Shown: positions 26,664 through 35,145 of the stretch, piece after piece
Layout: every line of letters begins with the position of its first letter
Numbering within the stretch: position 1 is the first letter of the stretch
Assembly (NCBI GenBank): GCA_963677085.2
Contig: CAXXFH010000004.1
Span: forward strand, 4,960,001 to 5,024,000
Origin: G963677085 sp963677085
GTDB lineage: Bacteria; Planctomycetota; Planctomycetia; Pirellulales; Thermoguttaceae
Direction: 5' to 3'
Length of the DNA stretch: 64,000 nt
Translations under genes and position numbers: made by a program
The notes under the pieces: model-generated
What the model saw: the letters and a program-made list of their open reading frames with translations, nothing else
What the model was told of the DNA's origin: nothing
The model's database searches: none

Positions 26664-27893
26664 ATGCAGACATCAATAAGATCCTTCATCCACCATGGCC
26701 TGTGCATCAGCCTTGCCCTGGCGACCGTCTGCCTGGCAAGCGGCATGCTATTAGCTGCCCCGCCCGATGGTCCCGAGGCGGAGCAAACCGCCATGCTGGT
26801 TTTGCGCAACGGCCAGACTCTGCGGGGGCGGATTCTGCAGGCAGGCGATATTTACTATGTCGTATTTCCCGACGGAGAAATCCGTCTGAAGGCAAGCGAA
26901 GTGGACTTCGCCTGTCGCGACATCGAAGAGGCCTTTCGGATCAAGCAAGCGGCCGTGCAAGCGGATAATGCAGAAGACCACCTTCGGTTGGCCTATTGGT
27001 GCCTGCGGCAGAAACTCTACGGCCATGCGTCTCGCAAACTGGCCGACGCGATGGACGTCGACCCAACACATCCGGCCATCGCCGTGTTGCGCAGGCACCT
27101 ATTGGCCGAAATGCAGGAGCCTGTCGCCCGGGAGACCAGCGAGCCGACGCCCAGCAAGAGCCCCTACCTGCCCGACGCCGAATTGACGCGATTCGCCCGC
27201 GAGTTGCCCGCCGATGCGGTCGAGAAGTTTACCGACACCATTCAACCGCTGCTGGTTAACAGTTGTTCGACCGCAGGCTGCCATGGGCCGGCGAGCAAGA
27301 GCGAGTATCATTTGCTTCGTCCCGCGTCGGGTGGGGTGGCCAGCCGCCGGCTAACGCTCACCAATCTTCACGCCACACTCGCCTGGATCAACCGCGAGGA
27401 ACCTCAGACGAGCCGCCTGTTGACCGCGATTGCCGAACCCCACGGCGACGCGCAGTCGGCCGTGTTTCGCGCCCATCAGCAGTCGCAATACAATGAGCTG
27501 GCCGTTTGGGCCCATCAGATCAGCGGGAAGATGTCTCTGCGAAGTGTCGGCTTACCGGCTCCGTCGTCGGAGTCGACTACGAAGAAGCCCGGTTTTTTCT
27601 TCCCAGAGGATCCTCAGCCGGTGTCGCCTCAGAAGACCGCTGTATCGGACGCCGACGGTTCGTCGAACAACGCGACCGCCGGTTCGTCGGGCAATACACT
27701 GGCCGATGGTTCGGGCGTAGAACCGGCGAGCTTCGAATCGTCCGATTCGTCGCATCCGGCCGTTGCCTCCGAAGCCGATAAATTACTGCCGGTACGTCCC
27801 AAGCTGCAACGCGGCGCGAAGATCAAGCAGTTTGTGCCCAAAGATCCCTTCGACCCGGCGATTTTCAATCGGCGGTATCACAAGCACCAGTAG
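26664..27893 (+). CDS. Secreted protein with a CxxxxCH motif, unknown function
   Basis: The 409-residue protein has a signal peptide (FIHHGLCISLALATVCLASGMLLAA). A beta-rich N-terminal module follows (AMLVLRNGQTLRGRILQAGDIYYVVFPDGEIRLKASEVDF), then a helical repeat-like section (HLRLAYWCLRQKLYGHASRKLADAMDVDPTHPAI). In the middle, IQPLLVNSCSTAGCHGPASKSEYHL resembles the haem-binding region of planctomycete cytochrome-like proteins, with CSTAGCH (CxxxxCH) instead of CxxCH. The C-terminal 110 residues are Ser/Thr/Pro-rich and end in PKDPFDPAIFNRRYH. Function unknown. Confidence 0.75.
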   Translation: MQTSIRSFIHHGLCISLALATVCLASGMLLAAPPDGPEAEQTAMLVLRNGQTLRGRILQAGDIYYVVFPDGEIRLKASEVDFACRDIEEAFRIKQAAVQADNAEDHLRLAYWCLRQKLYGHASRKLADAMDVDPTHPAIAVLRRHLLAEMQEPVARETSEPTPSKSPYLPDAELTRFARELPADAVEKFTDTIQPLLVNSCSTAGCHGPASKSEYHLLRPASGGVASRRLTLTNLHATLAWINREEPQTSRLLTAIAEPHGDAQSAVFRAHQQSQYNELAVWAHQISGKMSLRSVGLPAPSSESTTKKPGFFFPEDPQPVSPQKTAVSDADGSSNNATAGSSGNTLADGSGVEPASFESSDSSHPAVASEADKLLPVRPKLQRGAKIKQFVPKDPFDPAIFNRRYHKHQ

Positions 27894-27989
27894 CGTTCGC
27901 TTGCTATCGGTGAACGGTTTCTGTCGTTCCCAAGTTCCAGCTTGACGGCACACGCCCAGGAAGCTGTACTTTGGCCTGCCGTTTCACTT

Positions 27990-28057
27990 GTGTGCCACTG
28001 GCTTTGCCAGTGCGTTTAGCCACGGACGTTTCTACACTCGCAAAGCCAGTGGCACAC
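27990..28057. repeat. GTGTGCCACTGGC inverted repeat pair
   Basis: GTGTGCCACTGGCTTTGC at 27990 and GCAAAGCCAGTGGCACAC ending at 28057 are exact inverse complements separated by about 32 bases; CACTGGCTTTGCCAGTG in the left arm is itself palindromic. Related units are at 34795-34820 and 34941-34966. The position between convergent genes suggests terminator-like use. Confidence 0.85.
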
Positions 28058-28062
28058 TCGTC

Positions 28063-28659
28063 CTAATTATCGATTTCCAACCGTGTCTCGATATCACGCC
28101 GAAAAGGCATGTCAACGGACTCGCGGACGGTCACCTCGATTACGTTCGATTTGGCCTCGACGATTACTGGATCTTCCTTGCCTACAACAACGCTTCTTCG
28201 CACAGCGATAGTGTACGTTCCTGGGAGACTGAGATCGAAGTGTCTGCTTAGAGCAAAGTTGACGATACTTTCTTCGCTTGGCCGTAGGACTCGGCGACTC
28301 ATCGAGCCGTCTTTCCAGTTCTCGGTGGCTTGTTTCCCATAGAGCGTCAAGGGCGCTTCTTTCCCACTGGGAAGTACGACGGTTAACGTGTACATCAGTA
28401 AGGGCATGGCTTCGATGAAATGTACATCGGCTTGCCCGATGTTCTTGACGACCACGTTCAGGGTAATTGCCTCTTCTGGCGAATAGGTGGATTTATTCGT
28501 TGCGATGGAGACGGCTTGCCCATCGACTGCGGTTCCCCACTCTCTTCTACATTCCTCTGTCTTTTCAGACGTATCGTTCGCCTGAGCAGATGAGAAGCCT
28601 GCTGCCACAAATGCGCAAGCCAATTGGGCAACGGCCCCTACATAAATAGCGTGGCTCAC
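28063..28659 (-). CDS. Secreted protein with Ig-like domain, unknown function
   Basis: A GTG at 28659, preceded by AGGAG at 8 bases, is the best start (198 residues). The N-terminus is a signal peptide (VSHAIYVGAVAQLACAFVAAGFSSAQA). The rest reads as a beta-sandwich similar to Ig-like/BsuPI-type domains (VSIATNKSTYSPEEAITLNVVVKNIGQADVHFIE; RVLRPSEESIVNFALSRHFDLSLPGTYTIAVRRSV). The gene is visibly less GC-rich than its neighbours, which may indicate later acquisition. Function unknown. Confidence 0.75.
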   Translation of the reverse strand: MSHAIYVGAVAQLACAFVAAGFSSAQANDTSEKTEECRREWGTAVDGQAVSIATNKSTYSPEEAITLNVVVKNIGQADVHFIEAMPLLMYTLTVVLPSGKEAPLTLYGKQATENWKDGSMSRRVLRPSEESIVNFALSRHFDLSLPGTYTIAVRRSVVVGKEDPVIVEAKSNVIEVTVRESVDMPFRRDIETRLEIDN

Positions 28660-28771
28660 CGTGATTTCTCCTGTTTTGCCGGCCAACTTTGGATTTGCTC
28701 AAAAGGTTCATCCAACCAAAGCATAGGGCTGTACCCAACTCGTCACACTGAACCTGCCGCAGCCATCCCCG

Positions 28772-29197
28772 TCACAGCGGCAGGTCGATCTGCCCTCGGG
28801 CGCACAGTTCCAGAAACTCGCGGTTGCTGGGCAGAAGCTTCTCTTGAGCCGCCATTTCAGCCGGCGTGAACCAGTGGACCGAGTGAACCTCGGCCGGGTT
28901 GGGTGTGGGCTGCTCGTCGGGTTCTAGCTCCGCCAGCCACCAGGCCAACCAGACCTTCCAGGGTGTCACCGACTGCCAGATCCGCCGCACCGGGCGCACG
29001 GTTACCGCGATTTCCTCCTGGAATTCGCGAACGAGGGTCTCCTCCTCGGTTTCGTTCTTCTCGATGCCGCCGCCCGGAAAGCAATACGCCAACGGAGCCA
29101 CAACATGCCGCGACCGACGGATCACCAGCATCCGACTGTCGCGAATGCAAACGGCTACCGCACCACGGCGGCCAGGATCGTCGGGAATGGCATCCAT
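28772..29197 (-). CDS. Nudix hydrolase
   Basis: The ~141-residue protein has a Nudix box (GGGIEKNETEEETLVREFQEEI). It matches Gx5Ex7REUxEExGU except that the late Gly is Ala. The family cleaves nucleoside diphosphates linked to another moiety, with Mg2+. FPGGGIEKNE and VHWFTPAEM are typical of ADP-ribose/MutT-like members; exact substrate unknown. The ATG at 29197, with AAGGTG upstream, is preferred over an in-frame GTG at 29209. Confidence 0.88.
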   Translation of the reverse strand: MDAIPDDPGRRGAVAVCIRDSRMLVIRRSRHVVAPLAYCFPGGGIEKNETEEETLVREFQEEIAVTVRPVRRIWQSVTPWKVWLAWWLAELEPDEQPTPNPAEVHSVHWFTPAEMAAQEKLLPSNREFLELCARGQIDLPL

Positions 29198-29275
29198 GCG
29201 AGGGTTCACCTTATTGATTCACTCTACTGCTTTGTCAATTGGGAACCACAGGCAGAAAAGTATGCCCGTGTTCAG

Positions 29276-29298
29276 CACTGGCTGACAAGCAGCCAGTG
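29276..29298. repeat. CACTGGCTG palindrome next to 105-bp repeat copy A
   Basis: CACTGGCTG-ACAAG-CAGCCAGTG is an exact palindrome with a 5-base loop. It is preceded by ATGCCCGTGTTCAG, which also precedes the unit at 8121. Copy A of the 105-bp repeat starts 24 bases later. Confidence 0.85.
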
Positions 29299-29322
29299 GC
29301 ACCCAACCCGTCATTCGAGAGA

Positions 29323-29432
29323 CTATTGGTTTCTGGTTTGATTGTCGAACACTTCATTGCGTTCCGGCCCGGAAAACCGGGCTCCCGCTGGTCTCGCCCT
29401 TGTTCCACAAGCAATGCAGGACGCAATAATAG
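29323..29432 (+). repeat. Copy A of a ~105-bp structured dispersed repeat
   Basis: It runs from CTATTGGTTTCTGG to ACGCAATAATAG. Inside are GAACACTTCATTGCGTTC, the hairpin GCCCGGAAAACCGGGC and GTTCCACAAGCAATGC. The GATTGTCGAAC near the left end pairs imperfectly with GTTCCACAA, and in other copies that pairing is exact. It lies between the Nudix gene start and the queA stop. Confidence 0.85.
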
Positions 29433-29436
29433 GGCT

Positions 29437-30483
29437 CTAGACAATCAGCATCGCATCGCCGTAGCTGAAGAAGCGGTACTCTTCGCGGATGGCCTCTTCG
29501 TAGGCACGGCGCAAAAGCGCATCGCCGCCGAACGTGCGTATCAGGACCAAGAGTGTGGTTCGCGGTAGGTGAAAGTTGGTCATCAAGGTATCGACGATGT
29601 GGAATTGGTAGCCGGGCCGTACGTACAGGTCGGTATAGCCACGAAACGGTTGCAGGGTGCCGGAACTGGCCGCCGTTTCCAGCACCCGCAGCGAGGTGCT
29701 TCCGACGGCCACCACCCGACCACCTCGCTCGCGACAAGCGGCAATCGTCTCTGCAACGTCGGCCGGGAGTTCTCCCCACTCGCTATGCATCGGATGCTCG
29801 TCGAGTCGCTCGACGCTGATCGGTCGGAAGGTCCCCAGCCCTACGTGGAGTGTAAGCCGACAGACCGTGGTGCCCTGCTGTTTGAGCCGATCGATCAGGC
29901 TGGTTGTGAAGTGCAGTCCGGCGGTCGGCGCCGCCACCGAGCCGGGTCGCTCGGCGAAGATCGTCTGATAGTGTTCCCGATCGGCCGGAATCATCTCGCC
30001 CTTGCGGATATATGGTGGCAAAGGCACACGCCCGACACGCTCCAGGAGAGCAAAGGTTTCTTCCTCCGACTCGGCATGAACTACCCAGGAGCCGTCGGGC
30101 TGTTTGGCGTCGCACCGCAAACGAATATCTTCTTTGCCCTGAGCGTTGACCAGCGTAATCGTCTCACCGGCGACGAGCTTCCCTCGCGTTTTTCCCAACA
30201 CGCGCCACAGACCGTGTGTGTTGACCTCCAGGAAGAGCCCCTCCCAATGGCCGCCGGTGGCCGTGCGGTAGCCAAGCAACCGCGCCGGTACTACCCGAGT
30301 GTTATTGAGCACTAGGCAATCGTCGGCCTTCAGAAGTTCGGGCAGATCGCGAACATGGCGATGCTGAATCGACTGTTGGACGCGGTCAACCACCATCAGC
30401 CGAGCGTCGACCCGGTTGGCTGCCGGCTGTTGGGCAATTAAGTGCTTCGGAAGCTCGTAATCGTACTGGGTCAGTTCAGACAT
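29437..30483 (-). CDS. queA: tRNA preQ1 ribosyltransferase-isomerase QueA
   Basis: The 348-residue QueA transfers the ribosyl part of S-adenosylmethionine to preQ1 in tRNA, making epoxyqueuosine. The N-terminus YDYELPKHLIAQQPAANRVDARLMVVDR is diagnostic, as are LVLNNTRVVPARLLGYR, ERPGSVAAPTAGLHFT, LHVGLGTFRPI and MTNFHLPRTTLLVLI. Length is normal. No tgt or queuosine-pathway gene is adjacent. Confidence 0.97.
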   Translation of the reverse strand: MSELTQYDYELPKHLIAQQPAANRVDARLMVVDRVQQSIQHRHVRDLPELLKADDCLVLNNTRVVPARLLGYRTATGGHWEGLFLEVNTHGLWRVLGKTRGKLVAGETITLVNAQGKEDIRLRCDAKQPDGSWVVHAESEEETFALLERVGRVPLPPYIRKGEMIPADREHYQTIFAERPGSVAAPTAGLHFTTSLIDRLKQQGTTVCRLTLHVGLGTFRPISVERLDEHPMHSEWGELPADVAETIAACRERGGRVVAVGSTSLRVLETAASSGTLQPFRGYTDLYVRPGYQFHIVDTLMTNFHLPRTTLLVLIRTFGGDALLRRAYEEAIREEYRFFSYGDAMLIV

Positions 30484-30637
30484 GCGGAGACCGTCGTGAT
30501 GGTAAGCTAGACTTTACGGAGGTTCAGCCCCGCAGTATAAGGATGCAGCGCATTGGCGGACAAGCCCATCCACCACGCAAAGCGCAGTTGTTCCGCCTCT
30601 GGCTCTGATTCCTGTCCCCTAATCTCTGTAACAACCC

Positions 30638-31753
30638 GTGGCCGCCGTCGAATTAGCCCTTGCAATTACCGACCTTGACCTCGGCGGCGCCGAACGCTGC
30701 TTGGCGCAACTGGCGGTACGCATCGATCGTCGGCGGTTTCGGCCGGTCGTCTATTGCCTGGGGCCTCGCCCGGGTGACGATGAAGCCTCATGCGTGCCCA
30801 TGTTGGAAGCTGCCGGCATTGACGTCCACTGCCTGGGGGGCCGTGGAGCGTGGGATTTTCCTCGGGTAACACGTCGGCTGACCGAGCATCTCCGTACGCA
30901 GCGCCCCCAGCTATTGCAGACGATGCTGTTTCACGCCAACTTTGTCGGTCGTATTGCGGCACGCCGCGCCGAGGTTCCTCGCGTGGTTTCGGGCATCCGT
31001 GTGGCCGAACGCCACAGCCGTTGGCACCTCTGGCTCGACCGCCTCAGCCGCCAAATGGTCGATCGTTACGTGTGCGTCAGCCAGTCGGTGGCGCGATTCA
31101 GCCGCGAAACGGGACATCTACCCGGCGAACTGCTTGAGGTCATCCCCAACGGTGTCGATTTCGACCGATTTCCGGCCTCCAAGCCGGCCGACCTGACGGT
31201 GTTTGGCTCGCCGGCGGGACAACGGGCGGTCACCTTTGTCGGACGTCTGACGCCCCAGAAGGGCCTTGCCTGGCTGTTGAAAACGGCCGACCGCTGGCTC
31301 GGCCGAGTGCCCGACTGCGACTTGCTGCTGGTGGGCCACGGCCCGGAGCGAAAGAGACTCGAGCGATTAGCCGGACGGTTGGGCCTTACCCCACGGGTTC
31401 ACTTCGCCGGCTGGCAACCCCAGGTGTCCGAGATCCTGGCCGCAAGCGCCCTGCTTGTGTTGCCTTCGGCGTGGGAAGGGATGCCCAACGTGGTGCTGGA
31501 GGCTATGGCCAGCAGGTTGCCGGTGGTCGCCAGCCGGGTGGAGGGGGTCGAGGAATTACTCGGCCCGGAATCTCCCCGCCAGACAGTCTCTTTCGGCGAC
31601 GAGGCGGCACTGCCCGAGCGGATTACCAATTTCCTGCAAAACACGCCCCTGGCTGAGGAGGTGGGTGCCAGGAACCGGCGACGGGTGGAAGAAAGCTTCA
31701 GCCTCAACCGCATGGCCGAGGCCTACCAGCAGCTCTGGACCTCGCTGCTGTAA
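30638..31753 (+). CDS. Family 4 glycosyltransferase
   Basis: This 371-residue GT-B glycosyltransferase has LAITDLDLGGAERCLAQLA, VCVSQSVARFSRETGHLPGELLEVIPNGVDFDRF, FVGRLTPQKGLAWLLKTADRWL and the donor-binding PSAWEGMPNVVLEAMASRLPVVAS with its EX7E motif. These enzymes transfer sugars from nucleotide donors to glycans or lipids at the membrane. The start is a GTG at 30638 without a clear Shine-Dalgarno. It stands alone, so the product glycan cannot be inferred. Confidence 0.9.
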   Translation: MAAVELALAITDLDLGGAERCLAQLAVRIDRRRFRPVVYCLGPRPGDDEASCVPMLEAAGIDVHCLGGRGAWDFPRVTRRLTEHLRTQRPQLLQTMLFHANFVGRIAARRAEVPRVVSGIRVAERHSRWHLWLDRLSRQMVDRYVCVSQSVARFSRETGHLPGELLEVIPNGVDFDRFPASKPADLTVFGSPAGQRAVTFVGRLTPQKGLAWLLKTADRWLGRVPDCDLLLVGHGPERKRLERLAGRLGLTPRVHFAGWQPQVSEILAASALLVLPSAWEGMPNVVLEAMASRLPVVASRVEGVEELLGPESPRQTVSFGDEAALPERITNFLQNTPLAEEVGARNRRRVEESFSLNRMAEAYQQLWTSLL

Positions 31754-32005
31754 GCCCAATGGCCTCACCCAGGCGGCTGGGGCACTCTTCTGTAGGGAAT
31801 ACGGGTGGGAAACCTAGTCTTTGTTCACTCATCCGAATCACCCCACGCTGAATATCCATCGGCAGAAGATTTTTTTGGGCCAATTTTCCGCAGACCGGTT
31901 TTCTCAAGTCTAATCACAGTGCGAAGCTACGTATTGCCGGACGGTTGCGGCTCGGCCCTTTTTCCACGAAAGCCGCATTGACGAAATCGCCATTCCGGAT
32001 ATGCT

Positions 32006-32042
32006 TGGGGGGAAGTTTGGGGCTCTGTGGTGAAATGTGGGA
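32006..32042 (+). promoter_or_regulatory. MraZ operator: TGGGN direct repeats
   Basis: TGGGG at 32006 and 32018, TGGTG at 32028 and TGGGA at 32038 form direct repeats. The last three are at exact 10-base steps (5-base spacers). This is the arrangement described for MraZ binding in E. coli and mycoplasmas, and it ends 4 bases before the mraZ ATG, so autorepression is likely. Confidence 0.75.
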
Positions 32043-32046
32043 AGCC

Positions 32047-32511
32047 ATGCTAACAGGAACCTTTAGCCGCTCGATGGACGATAAGCTTCGGGTGGCAATT
32101 CCCAAGCGGCTTCGCTCTGCCATGGGACCAATCGAGGGAGGCGGATTGTTTGTTGCCCCGGGAACCGATGGTTCCTTGGCTCTCTACACGGAGGATGCGT
32201 TCGAGCAGATTGCCCGACGGCTTTCCGGCGCCTCTCCGACCCGCCAAGACGTCAGGGCATTCACCCGACTTTTCTACGCCCGAGCCCAACGGGTGGAACT
32301 CGATTCGCAGGGTCGCGTACGAATTCCGCCCGAGCTAGCCCAGCTTGCCGGAATCCAAGGCACGGTGGTGTTGGTCGGCGTGGGTGATCACCTCGAGCTC
32401 TGGGCTACTTCGCAATGGGAAGCCTACCTCGGCGAAAAACAAACGCACTACGATGAAATCGCCGAAACGGCATTTGGCGATTTACCTTTGCCCGACCGAA
32501 AGAATTCCTAG
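32047..32511 (+). CDS. mraZ: Transcriptional regulator MraZ
   Basis: The 154-residue protein has two SpoVT/AbrB-like repeats: MLTGTFSRSMDDKLRVAIPKRLRS at the N-terminus and AQRVELDSQGRVRIPPELAQLAGI in the second half. MraZ forms a ring-shaped multimer that binds TGGG repeats and controls the division and cell-wall gene cluster. The ATG at 32047 follows GGGAAG and the TGGGN repeats. In most bacteria rsmH follows directly, but here the next 700 bases carry no recognisable rsmH. Tail (GDLPLPDRKNS) is slightly long. Confidence 0.93.
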   Translation: MLTGTFSRSMDDKLRVAIPKRLRSAMGPIEGGGLFVAPGTDGSLALYTEDAFEQIARRLSGASPTRQDVRAFTRLFYARAQRVELDSQGRVRIPPELAQLAGIQGTVVLVGVGDHLELWATSQWEAYLGEKQTHYDEIAETAFGDLPLPDRKNS

Positions 32512-33230
32512 CGTCAGGAGACCTCACAGCCCTTCAATACAAAGACGGGTGAATTCAGCCTGTTTTTTTATGGAAATACTAGGTGTTGTCCGTCCGTTCT
32601 CGCCTTGCGTGGGAATACCTGCACCGGCACTCGGCCACCGGCCGGTGCAGCCGCCTGACTAGTGCCACGTTGGGCCCTTTCTCACGAGCTAACAGAGCAG
32701 GACGCTCTGTTGGCTGCGAGCCGCGGAAGATCTCGTCGTCTTCGCCGACGAATTCACCGCGAGCACTCAACCTCACATGGACACAAGGATGTGTCTGAGG
32801 TGGGGTGTTTTTTGCGCACTCGGCGCAACGCAACATTGTGGCCTTTCTCGATCGAGTGCCGGGTTGCCTGGGGGCCTGTAAGAAATCTCGTGTCAGCCAG
32901 CAGAAACGGGTAGTTTTTGACAACCTTTTTCTGGATAGGAGACACGCGCACGGACGCTTCTTTGCAGGCACGGGCGGAACCGCACTAATTCCACGCGACG
33001 CAGCGGCAACCGCCATGGGAATCCGCGAAGCGAAACTCGCCTCGCTCGTCTTTCGGGCGGGTTTGACGTGCATCTTGGTGGGCATTCCAATTGAGGGCAC
33101 CCGGCGGGCGCAAAAACTCCTGGCTACAGTTGGCCTTGCGAAGAAAAACGCTTGGCAGTGTAGGCCGCAAATCGGCGGCTTACAGGCGATGGACGGAAAC
33201 TTCCTAACATCAAGTTTGGACTAAACTTGC
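32512..33230. other. Gene-free region downstream of mraZ
   Basis: These 719 bases occupy the place where rsmH is expected. I see no protein family in any frame, no tmRNA and no RNase P RNA signature. Small hairpins include GACACA-AGGA-TGTGTC near 32772 and a CACCGGC-type stem near 32625. It may be decayed coding DNA or an unrecognised RNA. Confidence 0.45.
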
Positions 33231-34121
33231 ATGTCTCTACCAGCCTCCCACGTACAACTCGTTCGATCGGCAATCGGCATGTTGCTTGAGCGTTTGGAAA
33301 CGTACTTGCAGGCGTGTCCAACGGAGCCCGTTAAGGGCTCGACCGTCGCACAAGAATTGGCCACTTCCTGTCGACCAGAATCCATTGCGACTGCACTCTC
33401 TTTCGGTGATCTTGCTGTTGAGTTCGCAGGCGATCATTTGTCGTCTTACAACAAAATCATCTCCGAGCCAATCGAGACCTTGGCGTGTTTCACCTGCATA
33501 CGATCAATGCTGGAAACAACCGCTTTTGCAGCTTGGGTTCTTGACCCAATGATTTCGTCATCTGACCGAATCGCTCGTGTTTTCTCGGTAAGGTTTGACG
33601 CAATAAACCAGCAACTCAAATTTGGAAGGTGCATTCGAAGGCCGGCTCAGGAAATTCAAGATCTCGAAACACGACTCAATGCGGTCGAAGCAGACGCACT
33701 CACACTGGGTTACCCACCATTTAGAAATGCCAGGAATGCGATCTATGCCATCGGCGTTGTAAGGCCAAACGCGACCGAAATGATACGGGATGTCCTGGGC
33801 AACGAGTGGCTCTACCGCTTACTTTCCGCCGTCGCGCATGGGCATAACTGGGCCATCGCCCGGCTAGGGTTTCAGGATGCAACGCCGCAAAATGGCGCCA
33901 TGTGTTTCTCTGGGATCAGCGTTACGCCGATCGCAAAGAAAGTGAACGTTGATGGAATCGTACTACTAGGTTTGCATGGATTTCTCGCTCTTGCTCGGCT
34001 GATATGGAACAGGTCCCAATACAATGGATGGGACTTATTTCGTTTAGAAGAGATCTTCGAGGAAGTTGCCGACAAAATCCGAGCAAACTCAAATGTTAGA
34101 TTTTGGCGTAGTACTGCATAG
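33231..34121 (+). CDS. Hypothetical protein, possible HEPN-like helical fold
   Basis: This 296-residue, mostly helical protein lacks a signal peptide and is clearly less GC-rich than flanking genes. RLLSAVAH (Arg-x6-His, about residues 200-207) fits the RX4-6H pattern of HEPN RNases, and SMLETTAFAAWVLDP resembles a helix of uncharacterised abundance-in-islands proteins. That is suggestive only. No antitoxin-sized partner directly overlaps; a small gene at 34467 is 345 bases downstream. The next gene but one (35276) encodes an MNT-HEPN protein. Confidence 0.65.
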   Translation: MSLPASHVQLVRSAIGMLLERLETYLQACPTEPVKGSTVAQELATSCRPESIATALSFGDLAVEFAGDHLSSYNKIISEPIETLACFTCIRSMLETTAFAAWVLDPMISSSDRIARVFSVRFDAINQQLKFGRCIRRPAQEIQDLETRLNAVEADALTLGYPPFRNARNAIYAIGVVRPNATEMIRDVLGNEWLYRLLSAVAHGHNWAIARLGFQDATPQNGAMCFSGISVTPIAKKVNVDGIVLLGLHGFLALARLIWNRSQYNGWDLFRLEEIFEEVADKIRANSNVRFWRSTA

Positions 34122-34466
34122 GTCCGAACAATCGTCGGGTGCCGCTGCGGCTTGTCCAGCAGTGCTGGGTGGGTGTAGGATGACGAGGCACGAGGCGGAG
34201 CCAACCACATCGCAGGCGAGTTCGAGATTTCAACGGTCGACACTGTTCACTTGAATCCGGCTCGACGAGATCTTTGCAGGGCAGTCACCGATTGGCGATG
34301 GTTCAGCACGAAAACTACACGTCGGAGGAAGCCCCAACGATCCACTGCTGCCGGTGGTCCATGGGCTACCGGTGGAGTTCTCCCTGACAGTTAATTGAAT
34401 CTCCGCTCAGCATTGCTGGGCAAGCCAGCATTGGCCGCCGGCGTTGGGACACGAGAGGAATGATCT
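34122..34466. other. Intergenic region, nothing specific
   Basis: No repeat, RNA or gene was recognised here. GAGGAA near 34455 is the ribosome-binding site of the small gene at 34467. Confidence 0.35.
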
Positions 34467-34724
34467 ATGCCGAACGGACGACCAGGTGATCACCCGCTGA
34501 CCGACATGCTCATGCACAATCTGCATCCCTTCCCTCCTGAAATGGAGGCGATGCTCCGCGAGATTCTCGAACTCGATTCCGATTTCCCAGACGGCAAGCG
34601 TGCCTACCTCGACCAACTGGAATGGGGCAAACGGTTTTCTGACTGGTGTCGGGGCAAGAATCTCGATGAAGGCAAAAGAGCCATGTCTGAAGTGTTGATG
34701 GAACTCAGAAGAAAAAAGGACTGA
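34467..34724 (+). CDS. Small conserved-looking hypothetical protein
   Basis: The 85-residue acidic/basic soluble protein begins MPNGRPGDHPLTDMLMHNLHPF, a motif I associate with small uncharacterised proteins found across several phyla. The ribosome-binding site GAGGAA is 7 bases upstream, supporting real expression. The second half is helical (MEAMLREILELDSDFPDGKRAYLDQLEWGK). Function unknown. Confidence 0.65.
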   Translation: MPNGRPGDHPLTDMLMHNLHPFPPEMEAMLREILELDSDFPDGKRAYLDQLEWGKRFSDWCRGKNLDEGKRAMSEVLMELRRKKD

Positions 34725-34794
34725 CTGGTCCACCAACGAAGTGCATCCTATTGACAACCCACGGCAGGGTGGCACTGACGAAAAGGCTGATGTT

Positions 34795-34820
34795 GTGTGC
34801 CACTGGCTTTGCCAGTGCCG
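34795..34820. repeat. GCCACTGGC palindrome
   Basis: GTGTGCCACTGGCTTTGCCAG begins here; CACTGGCTTTGCCAGTG is an exact palindrome. It is the same unit as at 27990. Confidence 0.8.
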
Positions 34821-34940
34821 GGCCAGGATTAACGTCGCCCGCTCTTTTACGCGACAAATAGACGAAGCAGCGGCATATCGATAATTCACTCCTCAGTCAT
34901 GCCTTGCCGGAAATGTTCGTATTCTTGCCGAGCCCATACG

Positions 34941-34966
34941 AGCACTGGCGGAGCCAGTGGCACACT
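34941..34966. repeat. CACTGGC palindrome abutting 105-bp repeat copy D
   Basis: CACTGGCGGAGCCAGTG is an exact palindrome followed by GCACACT. Copy D begins at the very next base. Confidence 0.8.
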
Positions 34967-35070
34967 CTATTGGGTTCTGCATTGTTTGTGGAACGAGTGC
35001 GACCAACGGGCGCCCGGATTGCGGGGACAGAACGTAACGAAGTGTTCCACAATCAACCACGGGACCAATA
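34967..35070 (-). repeat. Copy D of a ~105-bp structured dispersed repeat
   Basis: On the minus strand it runs from TATTGGTCCCGTGGTTG to ACCCAATAG, giving exact terminal inverted repeats (TATTGG/CCAATA). TTGTGGAAC and GTTCCACAA inside pair exactly. Similarity to copies A, B and C spans the whole length. Confidence 0.85.
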
Positions 35071-35145
35071 ATCATGCAACACAGCCGGCTTCGGCCGCAA
35101 CAAGGATAACGCTGTTTCCGCAAACCACCGTTGCCACCCGTGTAC

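Noticed and set aside
32512..33230. rsmH, tmRNA or RNase P RNA downstream of mraZ
   Set aside because: I searched by eye for RsmH motifs, the tmRNA tag and start, and the conserved RNase P blocks and saw none.
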